DNA of 64,000 nucleotides from Gordonia sp. ABSL11-1 (GTDB lineage Bacteria; Actinomycetota; Actinomycetes; Mycobacteriales; Mycobacteriaceae): assembly GCF_030315685.1 (NCBI RefSeq), contig NZ_JASXSI010000001.1, positions 62,001-126,000 on the forward strand. Reading direction: 5' to 3'. Shown one piece after another: positions 20,649 to 32,135 of this stretch (position 1 is the stretch's first letter; every line of letters starts with the position of its first letter). The position numbers and the translations under genes were made by a program. Under the pieces are notes generated by a model. It saw only the letters and a list, made by a program, of their open reading frames with translations, ran no database searches and was not told the origin of the DNA.

Positions 20649-21584
20649 ATGCGCGTCGTCACCTTCGGCTACCAGACGTGGGGGCACAAGACCCTCGAGG
20701 CCCTCATCGACTCGCGACACGACGTCGTGTTGTCGGTGACCCATCCGCCGAGTGAGCATTCCTACGAGACGATCTGGTCGGACTCGGTCGAGGAGTTGGC
20801 CCGCGCGCACGACATCCCCGTCCATCTGGCCCAGCGGCCGGATGCCGACCTGATCGCCCGGGTCAAGGCCGCCGAACCCGACATCATCGTGGCCAACAAC
20901 TGGCGGACGTGGCTGCCGAGCGAGCTCTTCGACCTCCCGCCCCACGGCACGCTCAACCTGCACGACTCGCTGCTGCCCAAGTTCACCGGCTTCTCACCGG
21001 TCATCTGGGCGCTGATCAGTGGGGAGTCCGAGGTGGGTCTGACCGCGCACCGGATGGACGACGGCCTCGACACCGGAGACATCGTGCTGCAGAAGTCGGT
21101 GCCGATCACCTCGACGTCGACCGCGACGGAACTCGTGCGCGCCACCATCGACATCATCCCGGAGGTGCTCACCGAGGCGCTGGAGTTGATCGAGACCGGC
21201 ACCGCGGTGTGGACCCCTCAGGATCTCGCCGCGCGGACCTTCTTCCACAAGCGTGCCGACAGCGACTCGCGCATCGACTGGACATGGCCGGCAGACCAGA
21301 TCGACCGGCTGATCCGGGCACAGTCCGATCCGTACCCGAATGCCTACACGCATTTCCGGGGGGAGCGGATTCGGGTGACGAAAGCCTCGGTGTCGCAATG
21401 CATCTACGGCGGTACTCCCGGCCGTGTCTTCATCCACGAGGGCGACGGGATGGTGATCGTCGCCGGTGCGGACGCCCATCTCGGCCGCAACCGGGGTCTG
21501 GTGATCGAGCGACTGCGCACCGACGACGGGGTGGAGCACGACGGGAAGAGGTTCTTCCCGCACGGGGGCGGCTACCTCGGCTGA
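20649..21584 (+). CDS. Formyltransferase for N5-hydroxyornithine (methionyl-tRNA formyltransferase fold)
   Basis: A 311-residue member of the formyltransferase family that uses 10-formyl-tetrahydrofolate. The catalytic triad aligns with E. coli Fmt: Asn103 and His105 in NLHDSLLP and Asp141 in GLDTGD, followed by a C-terminal OB-like half. Its position, divergent from the NRPS operon and sharing the iron-box region, argues for siderophore tailoring rather than initiator-tRNA formylation. Known parallels are Rft of the rhodochelin pathway and the coelichelin enzyme, which formylate N5-hydroxyornithine. A housekeeping fmt would normally sit beside def or rsmB, neither of which is here. ATG at 20649 follows a GAGG element. 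Confidence 0.85.
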   Translation: MRVVTFGYQTWGHKTLEALIDSRHDVVLSVTHPPSEHSYETIWSDSVEELARAHDIPVHLAQRPDADLIARVKAAEPDIIVANNWRTWLPSELFDLPPHGTLNLHDSLLPKFTGFSPVIWALISGESEVGLTAHRMDDGLDTGDIVLQKSVPITSTSTATELVRATIDIIPEVLTEALELIETGTAVWTPQDLAARTFFHKRADSDSRIDWTWPADQIDRLIRAQSDPYPNAYTHFRGERIRVTKASVSQCIYGGTPGRVFIHEGDGMVIVAGADAHLGRNRGLVIERLRTDDGVEHDGKRFFPHGGGYLG

Positions 21585-21658
21585 ACCGGCAGCGCCGGCC
21601 CGGTCTCGGCTCCGCCGTCGGTCGTGCCCTCTCGGGCGCGACACTCAGGCGCGACCTT

Positions 21659-22150
21659 TCAGACCGTCACCTCGTTCAGCACACCGGTGGCCACGTCGAA
21701 CACGAATCCGCGCAGCGAGCTCGTCTTGGTGATGAATGGGCTGTTCGTGATCCGGGTGATCGACTGTCGGACGTCCTCATCGGGATCTCCGAACGCCTCG
21801 GCCGCCCATTCGGGCTTCTGTCCGGTCTCGGTCTGGATGTCGCGCTTGAAGTCGTCGTCGGTGAAGGTCAGCATCCCGCAGTCGGTGTGATGGATGAGGA
21901 TGATCTCGGTGGTGCCCAGCAGTCGCTGACTGATGGCGAGACTCCGGATCTCGTCGTCGGTGACGACGCCGCCGGCGTTGCGGATCACGTGCGCCTCCCC
22001 GTCCTTCAGTCCCAGGATCCGATAGACATCGAGTCGTGCGTCCATGCAGGCGACCACCGCGACATGTCGACTCGGGGGAAGCGGAAGGGGACCGGAGAAC
22101 GACTTCGCGTACTGGGCGTTGTTGGCCAGGTATTCGTCCGTGACACTCAT
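21659..22150 (-). CDS. Beta-class carbonic anhydrase
   Basis: A 163-residue zinc enzyme that interconverts CO2 and bicarbonate. The zinc and active-site residues are Cys35, Asp37 and Arg39 in ACMDARLD, and His88 and Cys91 in HHTDCG. These are the same positions as in the 163-residue M. tuberculosis enzyme Rv1284, as remembered. It is the last of three minus-strand genes, 73 bases after the PEP-mutase family gene, and converges on the formyltransferase. It supplies bicarbonate for carboxylases or aids pH balance; no link to the siderophore genes is visible. Confidence 0.93.
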   Translation of the reverse strand: MSVTDEYLANNAQYAKSFSGPLPLPPSRHVAVVACMDARLDVYRILGLKDGEAHVIRNAGGVVTDDEIRSLAISQRLLGTTEIILIHHTDCGMLTFTDDDFKRDIQTETGQKPEWAAEAFGDPDEDVRQSITRITNSPFITKTSSLRGFVFDVATGVLNEVTV

Positions 22151-22223
22151 GCGTCGATGTCTATATGTCCGGGCATCCCGGCGTGAGGGTTGGGCCCAGG
22201 GTGAGGAAAACCCGTGCGTGTGG

Positions 22224-22982
22224 TCAGCGCCAGTCAGTGAGCAGTTCGGTGGCCCGTTCGGCGAGATTCATCTGCCACAGCGGTCCGAAGCTGACCCGGC
22301 CGACACCCAGCTCGGCGAAGTGAGCGCGGGAGCCCTGCGCGGGATTGCCGATCGCGTTCACCGGCAGCGGCAGTTCGGCGGTCAGCCGGCGCTGGACGTC
22401 GTCGGAGTGGAAGCCCACGGGATACAGCGATCGCGCCCCGGCGTCGGCGCACAGGCGCAGTCGCGAGATGGCGAGGTCGACACGGTCGGCCTCCTCGCCG
22501 ACCTGCTTGAGGAACACGTCGGTGCGAGCGTTGACGACCAGCGGCACTCCGGCGCCGTCGGCCGCCTGGCGGAGTGCGCCGACGAGATCGGCGTGTTCGG
22601 TGGCCTCGCGAAGCCGCCCGCCCTCGGAGTGCACGGTGTCCTCGATGTTGAGTCCGACGGCACCGGCGTCGAGAAGTCCCTCGATGAGGCGTTCAGGGGT
22701 CTCCCCGTACCCCGATTCGATGTCGACGGACAACGGGACGTCGACCGCGCCGCTGATCTGGCGCACCCGGGTGAGCAGTTCGTCGAACGTCATGCCCTCG
22801 TTGTCCGCGCGTCCGATCGAATCCGCCACCGGATGGCTGCCGATGGTCAGCGCGGCGAATCCGCCCTCGACCGCCAGTCCGGCCGACCAGGCGTCCCACA
22901 CGGTGGGAAAGACGCCGGGATCGCCCGGACGGTGCAGATCGAGCAGTGCCTGTGCCGAGGTCGCGAGATCACGAGTTGCCAT
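22224..22982 (-). CDS. Isocitrate lyase / PEP mutase superfamily enzyme
   Basis: A 252-residue TIM-barrel protein of the PEP mutase/isocitrate lyase family (oxaloacetase, methylisocitrate lyase, phosphonopyruvate hydrolase relatives). The metal-binding and loop motifs are visible as VDIESGYG and GLNIEDTVH, with VNARTDVF further along. The classical isocitrate-lyase KKCGH catalytic loop is absent, so it is not a true glyoxylate-cycle enzyme; the substrate cannot be told from sequence. Its ATG lies inside the last codons of the upstream binding-protein gene (14-base overlap), so the two are coupled. Confidence 0.85.
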   Translation of the reverse strand: MATRDLATSAQALLDLHRPGDPGVFPTVWDAWSAGLAVEGGFAALTIGSHPVADSIGRADNEGMTFDELLTRVRQISGAVDVPLSVDIESGYGETPERLIEGLLDAGAVGLNIEDTVHSEGGRLREATEHADLVGALRQAADGAGVPLVVNARTDVFLKQVGEEADRVDLAISRLRLCADAGARSLYPVGFHSDDVQRRLTAELPLPVNAIGNPAQGSRAHFAELGVGRVSFGPLWQMNLAERATELLTDWR

Positions 22983-24003
22983 CGAGGGAGCCCTTCACGT
23001 CGTTGAGTACCAACCATGCTGCCGACAATCCTGCTCCGCCGTACCAGATCTGGTCGTCGACTGCGAGAACCCGTTTCCAGGTCGGCGCACCCATGTCGAG
23101 CCAGCGGTCGCTCTCGAGGACCTCCTTGCCGTGTTCCAGGCCGCGGTCACCCTGGAAGCTGACGTAGATGAGGTCGCCATCCGCGTCCGTGAAGTTCTTG
23201 TCGGTGACCGTGAACGACTGCGGCGACCGTTGCGATTCGGGGCGCTGCACACCGATGTCAGCGAGGATCCCGCCGGCGAACGAGCCGGTACCGGCGATCA
23301 TCTCCGAGTCGCCGGTGAACCGGACGAGCGACACCTGATTGTGTTGCGCATCCATGCGCAGTCCCGTCTTCTGGGCCTCGGTCCGGAACTCCTCGAGTAA
23401 CCGGGCGCCGGTCTCCGGGCGACCGAGGCCGTCGGCGACGGACTGGAATCGCGCCTGCCAGTCGGCCGACGGTGCGACAGTGACGACCCGGGCGTCCGGG
23501 AAGGCGGTCGAGGAGCCGGTGGTCCGGGGTGTCGTGAGGACGACGTCGGGCGCCGCCGCCGACGCCGCTGCGGCATCCGGGGTGCTCCCGATCGTGGGCA
23601 CCGAGGTGAGTTGGGGCCCGAGGTAGGCCGGAACCGAGCCGGGGCCGGCGGTGACGGCGACGACCTCGGGACCGAGGCCGAGGGCGCAGACGGCGTCGAG
23701 CAACGACGGGTCGGTGACGACGATGCGTGTGACATCGGTCTGTCCGGCGTCGGGGGCGGTCGGTGCCAGGCAGGTCTTCGACAGGTCGCGGTCGGCGTTG
23801 ACGATGTTCACCTCGGCGACGCGGGTGGTGACCGTCGAGATGGGTGACCCGTCGGGTGTGGTGAGCGGTCCCTCCTCGCTGCAGCCGGCGAGTACGGCGA
23901 CCGCACAGGCCGTCACGGCGATCGCCCGGGGGACGACCCCAGGCGTGCGGAGACGGCGGGTGGGACGGACCGTGTGAACCGGGGTTTCGCCGCTGCGCTG
24001 CAC
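22969..24003 (-). CDS. Iron-siderophore-type ABC substrate-binding lipoprotein (FecB-like)
   Basis: A 344-residue exported lipoprotein. A basic N-terminus and hydrophobic stretch end in the lipobox VLAGC, with lipidated Cys41. The rest is a two-lobed periplasmic-binding fold of the iron-complex class. The gene order binding protein, ctaD, serB2 mirrors fecB-ctaD-serB2 (Rv3044-Rv3042c) of M. tuberculosis, where FecB has been linked to heme and carboxymycobactin handling. No permease or ATPase is adjacent, so it must work with a transporter encoded elsewhere or with the exporter-fold pair in the siderophore operon. No iron box was found in its upstream region. Confidence 0.85.
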   Translation of the reverse strand: MQRSGETPVHTVRPTRRLRTPGVVPRAIAVTACAVAVLAGCSEEGPLTTPDGSPISTVTTRVAEVNIVNADRDLSKTCLAPTAPDAGQTDVTRIVVTDPSLLDAVCALGLGPEVVAVTAGPGSVPAYLGPQLTSVPTIGSTPDAAAASAAAPDVVLTTPRTTGSSTAFPDARVVTVAPSADWQARFQSVADGLGRPETGARLLEEFRTEAQKTGLRMDAQHNQVSLVRFTGDSEMIAGTGSFAGGILADIGVQRPESQRSPQSFTVTDKNFTDADGDLIYVSFQGDRGLEHGKEVLESDRWLDMGAPTWKRVLAVDDQIWYGGAGLSAAWLVLNDVKGSLDGNS

Positions 24004-24150
24004 GCGAACACGCTAGCACCGGCGCGACCGTGCACCTCCTGTGCGCACACGGGTGCCGCGGAGGGTGGTCGGCAGACCCGCTCACAGGCCCCGCGAGTCG
24101 CCCGTCCCAGATACCCTGAACTGGGTGTTTCCCACCGTCCCGGAATGAAA

Positions 24151-24164
24151 TACGACGGATCGTA
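24151..24164. promoter_or_regulatory. Short inverted repeat in the fecB-like/ctaD divergent region
   Basis: TACGA-CGGA-TCGTA is a perfect five-base inverted repeat in the 286-base gap between the two divergent genes (24004-24289). It could be an operator or chance. No other gene or structure is seen in that gap apart from the ctaD ribosome-binding site. Confidence 0.25.
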
Positions 24165-24289
24165 GGACCCGTTCGGCCACCGCCCCTTCGAGGGTTTAGG
24201 ATCAGTAACCAGCGCTCGTTTTGTTCATGTGGCGACCGAGGGGAAACGGCAGGTGACCGGCCCCGTTGGTTGCGCAACGAGGAGGATCT

Positions 24290-27323
<3,034 letters not shown>

Positions 27324-27405
27324 CGCTGTCGTGAATCTTCTATCGGCTGCCGACCTGGGGGCGCGATGATCATGGTGTGCGATCCGACGACGAGAGGACA
27401 CCCTG

Positions 27406-27789
27406 ATGACCACCACCGACCCCATCGCCGACCTCGCGATGGTCACGCTCGACTGCGCCGACGCCCAGGTCTCCGCCGAGTTCTGGTCCGCCGTGCTCGG
27501 TTGGGAGATCACCGCTTCCGGCGACGGATACGCCATGCTGAAGGCGGCGGGCGTTCCGGCGCTCGGATTCGGCTCCGTTCCCGACTATCGGCCACCTGCA
27601 TGGCCGAACCAGCACGGCAGCAAGCAGTTCCACTTCGACCTCGCGGTCGCCGACCTCGACGACGGAGCGGCCCGGTGTGTCGCGTTGGGCGCGACGGTGC
27701 CAGATGATCAACCCGGCGAGACATGGCGTGTGCTGCTCGATCCGGGCGGACATCCGTTCTGCCTCACCAGGGCCGAGAACTGGGGGTGA
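27406..27789 (+). CDS. VOC/glyoxalase-superfamily protein
   Basis: A 127-residue protein of the vicinal oxygen chelate fold with the usual beta-alpha-beta-beta-beta halves: TLDCADAQVSAEFWSAVLGW at the start and HFDLAVADLDDG followed by DPGGHPFCL at the end. The final His is a possible metal ligand, as is His76 in FHFDL. This subgroup is common in actinobacteria and mostly uncharacterised; lyase, resistance or binding roles are all possible. It starts with ATG at 27406 after GAGAGGA. Confidence 0.8.
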   Translation: MTTTDPIADLAMVTLDCADAQVSAEFWSAVLGWEITASGDGYAMLKAAGVPALGFGSVPDYRPPAWPNQHGSKQFHFDLAVADLDDGAARCVALGATVPDDQPGETWRVLLDPGGHPFCLTRAENWG

Positions 27790-27795
27790 CCCGGC

Positions 27796-28563
27796 TTGAC
27801 CGATGCCGCAACGGAATCCGACGCCGACGGTGACGACACCGGTCGATTCGATGACGTGTACCGACGACTCGTCGGCTATGTGGGTGGTGGTGATGATCCC
27901 GCCGATCCCGCCGATGTGCTCGCCATGCAGGTGGTCGTGCGGATCGAGAAGACGCAACCGCCGGCCCGCGCCGACCTGCTCGGCGCGGCCGCTCGGGCCG
28001 CCGTCCTGTTGTGCCTCGACGACCGTGCCGGTGGTGACGGTCCGTGGGCCGCTCCGATGGCGGCGTGGTGCGATGCTCGTATCCGGAAGATCGCCCGCCG
28101 AGCTCGCGGGGCGCAATGGGCTGCCGCGCAGGAGGTCTGGGGGCTGACCGCTACCGACGGCGGCGGACAGGCGCGTGCGATCGTGCCCGGCCGGGTCGGC
28201 GACGTGGACCGGCGGATCTCTCGTCTGCAGATCGGCGGGACCGAGGTCGACGGCACGCTCCCGAGCGATCCGCCCGGACACGGCGTGTGTCTGTGGATGA
28301 ATCCTGATCTCGACATGTCGGTCGGAAAGGCCGCGGCACAGGTCGGTCACGGCTCGATGCTCGCGGTCACGGTGATGGATCTGCCCGCCGCTCGCGAATG
28401 GCGATCGGCCGGATGCCCTCTCGTGGTCCGGGAGGCCACCGGTGACCGGTGGCATGCGTTGCTCGAGGCCGACGGCCGGGGTGAAGCTGTCGCTGTTCGC
28501 GATGCAGGCTTCACCGAGGTCGCGCCGGGTTCGGTGACGGTCATCGCGGAGGTGATCGGGTGA
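27796..28563 (+). CDS. PTH2-like peptidyl-tRNA hydrolase family protein
   Basis: A 255-residue protein whose C-terminal 110 residues resemble the Pth2 peptidyl-tRNA hydrolase fold: LWMNPDLDMSVGKAAAQVGH matches the family's conserved D-M-x-x-GK-x-AAQ-x-H core. The N-terminal 140 residues are an acidic, Ala-rich extension not typical of archaeal Pth2. It may release peptides from stalled tRNAs or act on another ester; activity is inferred. TTG at 27796, six bases after the previous stop and preceded by GGGGGTGA, is the likeliest start. It shares GTGA with the next gene. Confidence 0.7.
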   Translation: MTDAATESDADGDDTGRFDDVYRRLVGYVGGGDDPADPADVLAMQVVVRIEKTQPPARADLLGAAARAAVLLCLDDRAGGDGPWAAPMAAWCDARIRKIARRARGAQWAAAQEVWGLTATDGGGQARAIVPGRVGDVDRRISRLQIGGTEVDGTLPSDPPGHGVCLWMNPDLDMSVGKAAAQVGHGSMLAVTVMDLPAAREWRSAGCPLVVREATGDRWHALLEADGRGEAVAVRDAGFTEVAPGSVTVIAEVIG

Positions 28564-29021
28564 CCGCCGACGAACGGCTGCCGGACTGGGCGCGCGGCCT
28601 GGGATTGAACCCCCACCCGGAGGGCGGTTGGTTCCGGGAGACGTGGCGCAGCGCGGACACCATCCCCGTGGCCGTGTTGCCGGAGGGTTATCCGGGCGAC
28701 CGTGTGGGTGGCACCGCCATCCTGTTCCTGCTGCTGCCGGGTGAGCAGTCGGCGTGGCACACCGTGCGGGGAGCGGAGCTCTGGATGCACCATCGGGGGT
28801 CGGCGGTGCTGCTCGAACTCGGCGGCGACGACGATCGACCGGGTGTCCCGGACGGCGTCGTCGTGGGCCCGCACGTCGAGGTCGCGCAGCAACCACAGAC
28901 GGTCGTCCCACCGGGGGTCTGGCAACGTGCGCGTCCGGTGGGAGACGAGCCTGCGCTGGTCAGTTGCGTGGTCGTGCCGGGCTTCGACTTCGCGGACTTC
29001 CGGCTCGAGCCACCCCGCTGA
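28560..29021 (+). CDS. Cupin, DUF985 family
   Basis: A 153-residue single-domain cupin. Family marks are LNPHPEGGWFRETWRS near the N-terminus and the double-stranded beta-helix motif with WHTVRGAELWMHH, whose histidines could hold a metal. DUF985 members are of unknown function, with sugar or epimerase-like roles proposed. GTG overlaps the preceding stop (GTGA), so it is coupled to the Pth2-like gene. Confidence 0.85.
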   Translation: MTADERLPDWARGLGLNPHPEGGWFRETWRSADTIPVAVLPEGYPGDRVGGTAILFLLLPGEQSAWHTVRGAELWMHHRGSAVLLELGGDDDRPGVPDGVVVGPHVEVAQQPQTVVPPGVWQRARPVGDEPALVSCVVVPGFDFADFRLEPPR

Positions 29022-29037
29022 TCCCCGCCGCAGTGGG

Positions 29038-30036
29038 TCAGTCGCCGGCAGGTGACAGCGACCGCGCCGGTGCGATGTGCGCCAACGTGTTCCGCCAGAT
29101 CTCCCGGTCCGGGGCGATGGAGGCGACGATGAGCTCGTCGGCATCGGCGTGCCCGGCGAACCACTCGAGGTAGTGGTGCACCTCCGTCGGCGTGCCGACG
29201 CCCGCGTAGGTCATCATCGAGTCGATCTGACGACCCTGTGGCATATCGAGGATCATGTCGGCCTCCTCGTCGGTGAAGCGGCGGCCGTTGCGGCCGAAGA
29301 GCGCGTTGACGCGATGCCGTTTCGCCAGCCGCAGTTGTTCGTGCGCCACCGACGCGTCGTCGTCGGCGATCACGCAGACCCCCGCGATCACGTACGGCGC
29401 CTCGAGCTGGTCCGAGGGCTGGAACTCGCGCCGGTAGAGCGCGACCGCCTCCTCGAGAGCCTGCGGCGCGAAATGCGACGCGAAGGCGTACGGGAGGCCG
29501 AGGGTGGCGGCGAGCTGTGCCCCGAACAGAGACGACCCGAGGATGTAGAGGGGAACGTTCGTACCGGCACCGGGAGTGGCATCGACGCCCTCGACGCGCG
29601 ACTGACCGCGGAGGTAGCCCTGCAACTCGAGGACATCCGACGGGAAGCTGTCCGCCGAGGCCATCGTCCGGCGCAGCGCCGAGAACGTCTGCTGATCGCC
29701 ACCGGGCGCGCGACCGAGGCCGAGATCGATGCGACCCGGGTGCAGTTCCGCCAGGGTGCCGAACTGTTCCGCGATCGCCAGCGGTGAATGGTTCGGCAGC
29801 ATCACCCCGCCCGCGCCGAGTCGGATCGACTCGGTGTTCGCCGCGACGTGCGCGATCAGGACCGCGGGGGCTGCCGAGGCGATGCTGGACATGTTGTGGT
29901 GCTCTGCGTACCAGATGCGTCGGTAGCCCCAGCCCTCGGCACGACGGGCCATGTCCACGCTCGCGGCGAAACTGTTCCCGACACTCTCGCCGGTACCGAC
30001 TTGGGCGAGGTCGAGGATCGACAGATCAACACTCAT
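29038..30036 (-). CDS. Luciferase-like (LLM class) flavin-dependent oxidoreductase
   Basis: A 332-residue bacterial-luciferase-fold monooxygenase that would use reduced FMN or F420. Family marks are WYAEHHNM near residue 47, [14 protein letters not shown], and [14 protein letters not shown]. It resembles the alkanal-monooxygenase-like (YhbW type) group whose substrates are unknown. The ATG at 30036 begins [10 protein letters not shown], a typical start for the group; the longer frame upstream reads as non-family sequence. It is divergent from the ABC ATPase gene. Confidence 0.88.
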   Translation of the reverse strand: MSVDLSILDLAQVGTGESVGNSFAASVDMARRAEGWGYRRIWYAEHHNMSSIASAAPAVLIAHVAANTESIRLGAGGVMLPNHSPLAIAEQFGTLAELHPGRIDLGLGRAPGGDQQTFSALRRTMASADSFPSDVLELQGYLRGQSRVEGVDATPGAGTNVPLYILGSSLFGAQLAATLGLPYAFASHFAPQALEEAVALYRREFQPSDQLEAPYVIAGVCVIADDDASVAHEQLRLAKRHRVNALFGRNGRRFTDEEADMILDMPQGRQIDSMMTYAGVGTPTEVHHYLEWFAGHADADELIVASIAPDREIWRNTLAHIAPARSLSPAGD

Positions 30037-30151
30037 GTGAAGGTCAAGGCGATGTCGTCGTCTCTTATTCCGTCCCGATGTATTCCGTTGTCGCCGAGCA
30101 CGTGTCGCATGGGTTCGCGCGGCCGGACCACCGGTGGTGCACGATAGGGGA

Positions 30152-31012
30152 GTGACCGACGAGAGTGCTGCGATCAGCGACGTGTACGAATCCGATCCCG
30201 ACCTGCTGGTCGACTTCAGGGACGTGACCCTCGTTCGTGGCGGGAACACCCTGGTCGGTCCGGTCACCTGGCAGGTCGAGCTCGATGAGCGCTGGGTGGT
30301 GATCGGTCCGAACGGTGCCGGGAAGACGTCGCTGATGCGTCTGGCGGCTGCTCAGGAGCACCCCACGTCGGGTACCGCGTTCGTCCTCACCGAGGAACTC
30401 GGCAAGGTCGAGTTGCGCGAACTGTCCACCCGGATCGGCGTCTCGAGTGCGGCGCTCGCCGAGCGCGTCCCCGCCGGCGAGGTAGTCAGTGACGTGGTCA
30501 TCTCCGCCGGCTACGCCGTGATGGGCCGCTGGCGTGAGCGCTACGACGACGTCGACCGCGCGCAGGCGGTGGAATCACTGGAGTCGATGGGTGCCGAACA
30601 TCTGGCGGATCGCCTGTTCGGCACCCTGTCCGAAGGCGAACGCAAGCGTGTGCTGATCGCCCGGGCGTTGATGACGGACCCGGAACTGCTCCTGCTCGAC
30701 GAGCCGGCCGCCGGACTGGACCTCGGCGGGCGCGAGGAGCTGGTCGACCGGCTCGGCCGTCTCGCCTCGGACCCGGAGGCCCCGGCCATCGTCCTCATCA
30801 CCCATCACGTGGAGGAGATCCCCGACGGTTTCACCCACGCACTGCTGCTGTCCGAGGGTGACATCGTCGATCAGGGTCTGCTCGAGGATGTGCTCACCGG
30901 CAAGAACCTCTCGACCGCGTTCCGACAGCAGATCACCCTCGACAAGGTCGACGGCCGATACTTCGCGCGCCGCACCCGTCGGGCCGGCGGCCATCGGCGT
31001 GCGGCGGACTGA
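30152..31012 (+). CDS. Stand-alone ABC transporter ATP-binding protein
   Basis: A 286-residue ATPase with Walker [10 protein letters not shown] near residue 51, signature [15 protein letters not shown], Walker [13 protein letters not shown] and H-loop TTHHVEEIP. No permease gene is adjacent, so its membrane partner is unknown. Position between serB2 and the NUDIX gene matches Rv3041c of M. tuberculosis. GTG at 30152 follows TAGGGGAG; an upstream in-frame GTG at 30134 is less well placed. Confidence 0.88.
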   Translation: MTDESAAISDVYESDPDLLVDFRDVTLVRGGNTLVGPVTWQVELDERWVVIGPNGAGKTSLMRLAAAQEHPTSGTAFVLTEELGKVELRELSTRIGVSSAALAERVPAGEVVSDVVISAGYAVMGRWRERYDDVDRAQAVESLESMGAEHLADRLFGTLSEGERKRVLIARALMTDPELLLLDEPAAGLDLGGREELVDRLGRLASDPEAPAIVLITHHVEEIPDGFTHALLLSEGDIVDQGLLEDVLTGKNLSTAFRQQITLDKVDGRYFARRTRRAGGHRRAAD

Positions 31013-31065
31013 ACCGCGGAGGCTAATGTCGAGGCGATCGCCCGTCGAGGAGGAGATGTTTCGTC

Positions 31066-31881
31066 ATGGCCACATCGGAGTCCCCTGCGCCCGCACCGCT
31101 GCGTGATGCGGCGACCGTCGTGTTGGTCCGCGACACCGCGAGCGGCATCGAGGTGTTCCTGCAGCGCAGGGTGAAGCAGATGGCCTTTGCCGGCGGCATG
31201 ACAGTGTTCCCGGGAGGCGGTGTCGATCCCCGGGATGCCGAGGTCGACCTCGGGTGGACGGGCCCGGACGCGCAGTGGTGGGCCGATGCCTTCGGCACCG
31301 ACGCCGACACCGCGAAGGCGCTGGTCTGCGCGGCGGTCCGGGAGACCTTCGAGGAGTGCGGGGTACTGCTGGCGACCGGTTCCGACGGCTCGTCCCCGGA
31401 ACCGCAGACGTTCGCCGCACAACGTACCCAGCTCGTCGACAAGTCGTTGTCGCTCGCGGATTTCTTCGGGGCACAGCAGTTGACCCTGCGTGCGGACCTG
31501 CTACGGCCGTTCGCGCACTGGATCACCCCGGTCAACGAGAAGCGACGCTACGACACCCGGTTCTTCGTCGCGGCGCTGCCCGACGGCCAGGACCCCGACG
31601 ATCAGACGAGTGAGGCGGAGGTCGCACGGTGGATCGGTGCGCAGGACGCCCTCGATGCGTGGGCAGCGGGCCTGCATTTCCTGCTCCCGCCGACATGGGC
31701 GCAACTGACCGCGATCGCTGAATACGATTCAGTCGCCGATCTGCTCGCCGCCACTCATGAGATCGAGCCCATCCAGCCGTCGATCACGCCCGGCGCCGGT
31801 CTTTCCGGCTTGAGTTTCGCGGGCTCTGATCGCTACTTCGCGACGCTCGGTGAGCAGAAGGCCCCCGACATCACGCTGTAG
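31066..31881 (+). CDS. NUDIX hydrolase
   Basis: A 271-residue NUDIX protein that would hydrolyse a nucleoside diphosphate linked to another group. The NUDIX box is split by an insertion: FPGGGVDPRDAE near residue 47, then AAVRETFEECGVLL near 95, which supplies the catalytic Glu pair. This extended form is typical of the mycobacterial Rv3040c type and of NUDT19-like CoA-active enzymes; the substrate is not determined. Its stop codon lies in a 17-bp tandem duplication. Confidence 0.88.
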   Translation: MATSESPAPAPLRDAATVVLVRDTASGIEVFLQRRVKQMAFAGGMTVFPGGGVDPRDAEVDLGWTGPDAQWWADAFGTDADTAKALVCAAVRETFEECGVLLATGSDGSSPEPQTFAAQRTQLVDKSLSLADFFGAQQLTLRADLLRPFAHWITPVNEKRRYDTRFFVAALPDGQDPDDQTSEAEVARWIGAQDALDAWAAGLHFLLPPTWAQLTAIAEYDSVADLLAATHEIEPIQPSITPGAGLSGLSFAGSDRYFATLGEQKAPDITL

Positions 31882-31904
31882 TCGACCTCACGCGGTAGTC
31901 GACC
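31871..31904. repeat. 17-bp tandem duplication spanning the NUDIX stop codon
   Basis: TCACGCTGTAGTCGACC is followed directly by TCACGCGGTAGTCGACC, one mismatch in 17. The TAG stop of the NUDIX gene lies in the first copy and is duplicated in the second. Confidence 0.9.
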
Positions 31905-31980
31905 GCACGGCCGTGGCCGAGGTCCCCGGCACCTCGACCGCGTCGGTGCGGCCGGCGAACACCATCAGGATGTCGCCGAC
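31888..31980 (-). pseudogene. Possible 3' remnant of a lost minus-strand gene
   Basis: The minus strand reads about 30 codons in frame, with VGDILMVFAGRTDAVEVPG, ending at TGA (31890-31888). It looks like the tail of a real protein but has no start and no recognised family. It stops abruptly where the MarR-like remnant begins on the other strand. Confidence 0.3.
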
Positions 31981-31982
31981 CG

Positions 31983-32135
31983 GGGCCTCGGCGTGGACTC
32001 GAACTGTGCGAGGTGGTCGGACGTGAGGTCGTCAGCGTCGAACAGGACTGGCGAGAACACCTGGGGGACAGCAGGTTCGAGGCCCTGCGAGACGTCCGGG
32101 TGTCTCTGCGGCAGATCACCGATCCCTGTCGATGA
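31983..32135 (+). pseudogene. 3' remnant of a MarR-family regulator gene
   Basis: Fifty codons end at TGA 32133-32135 and read RRGLELCEVVGREV, then DWREHLGDSRFEALRDV and RQITDP. That is the typical C-terminal dimerisation helix pair of actinobacterial MarR regulators (compare LTPRG...WREHLG..RFEAL). No start codon or DNA-binding part is present. It overlaps the end of the LigD-type gene on the opposite strand. Together with the minus-strand fragment it marks a deletion scar. Confidence 0.5.

Noticed and set aside
20649-21584. Reading the formyltransferase as the housekeeping methionyl-tRNA formyltransferase
   Set aside because: It shares a promoter region with the siderophore operon and is not next to def or rsmB; the family fold alone does not decide.
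24004-24289. Iron box for the fecB-like gene
   Set aside because: No AGGT/ACCT or TTAGG/CCTAA pair at usable spacing was found in this gap.
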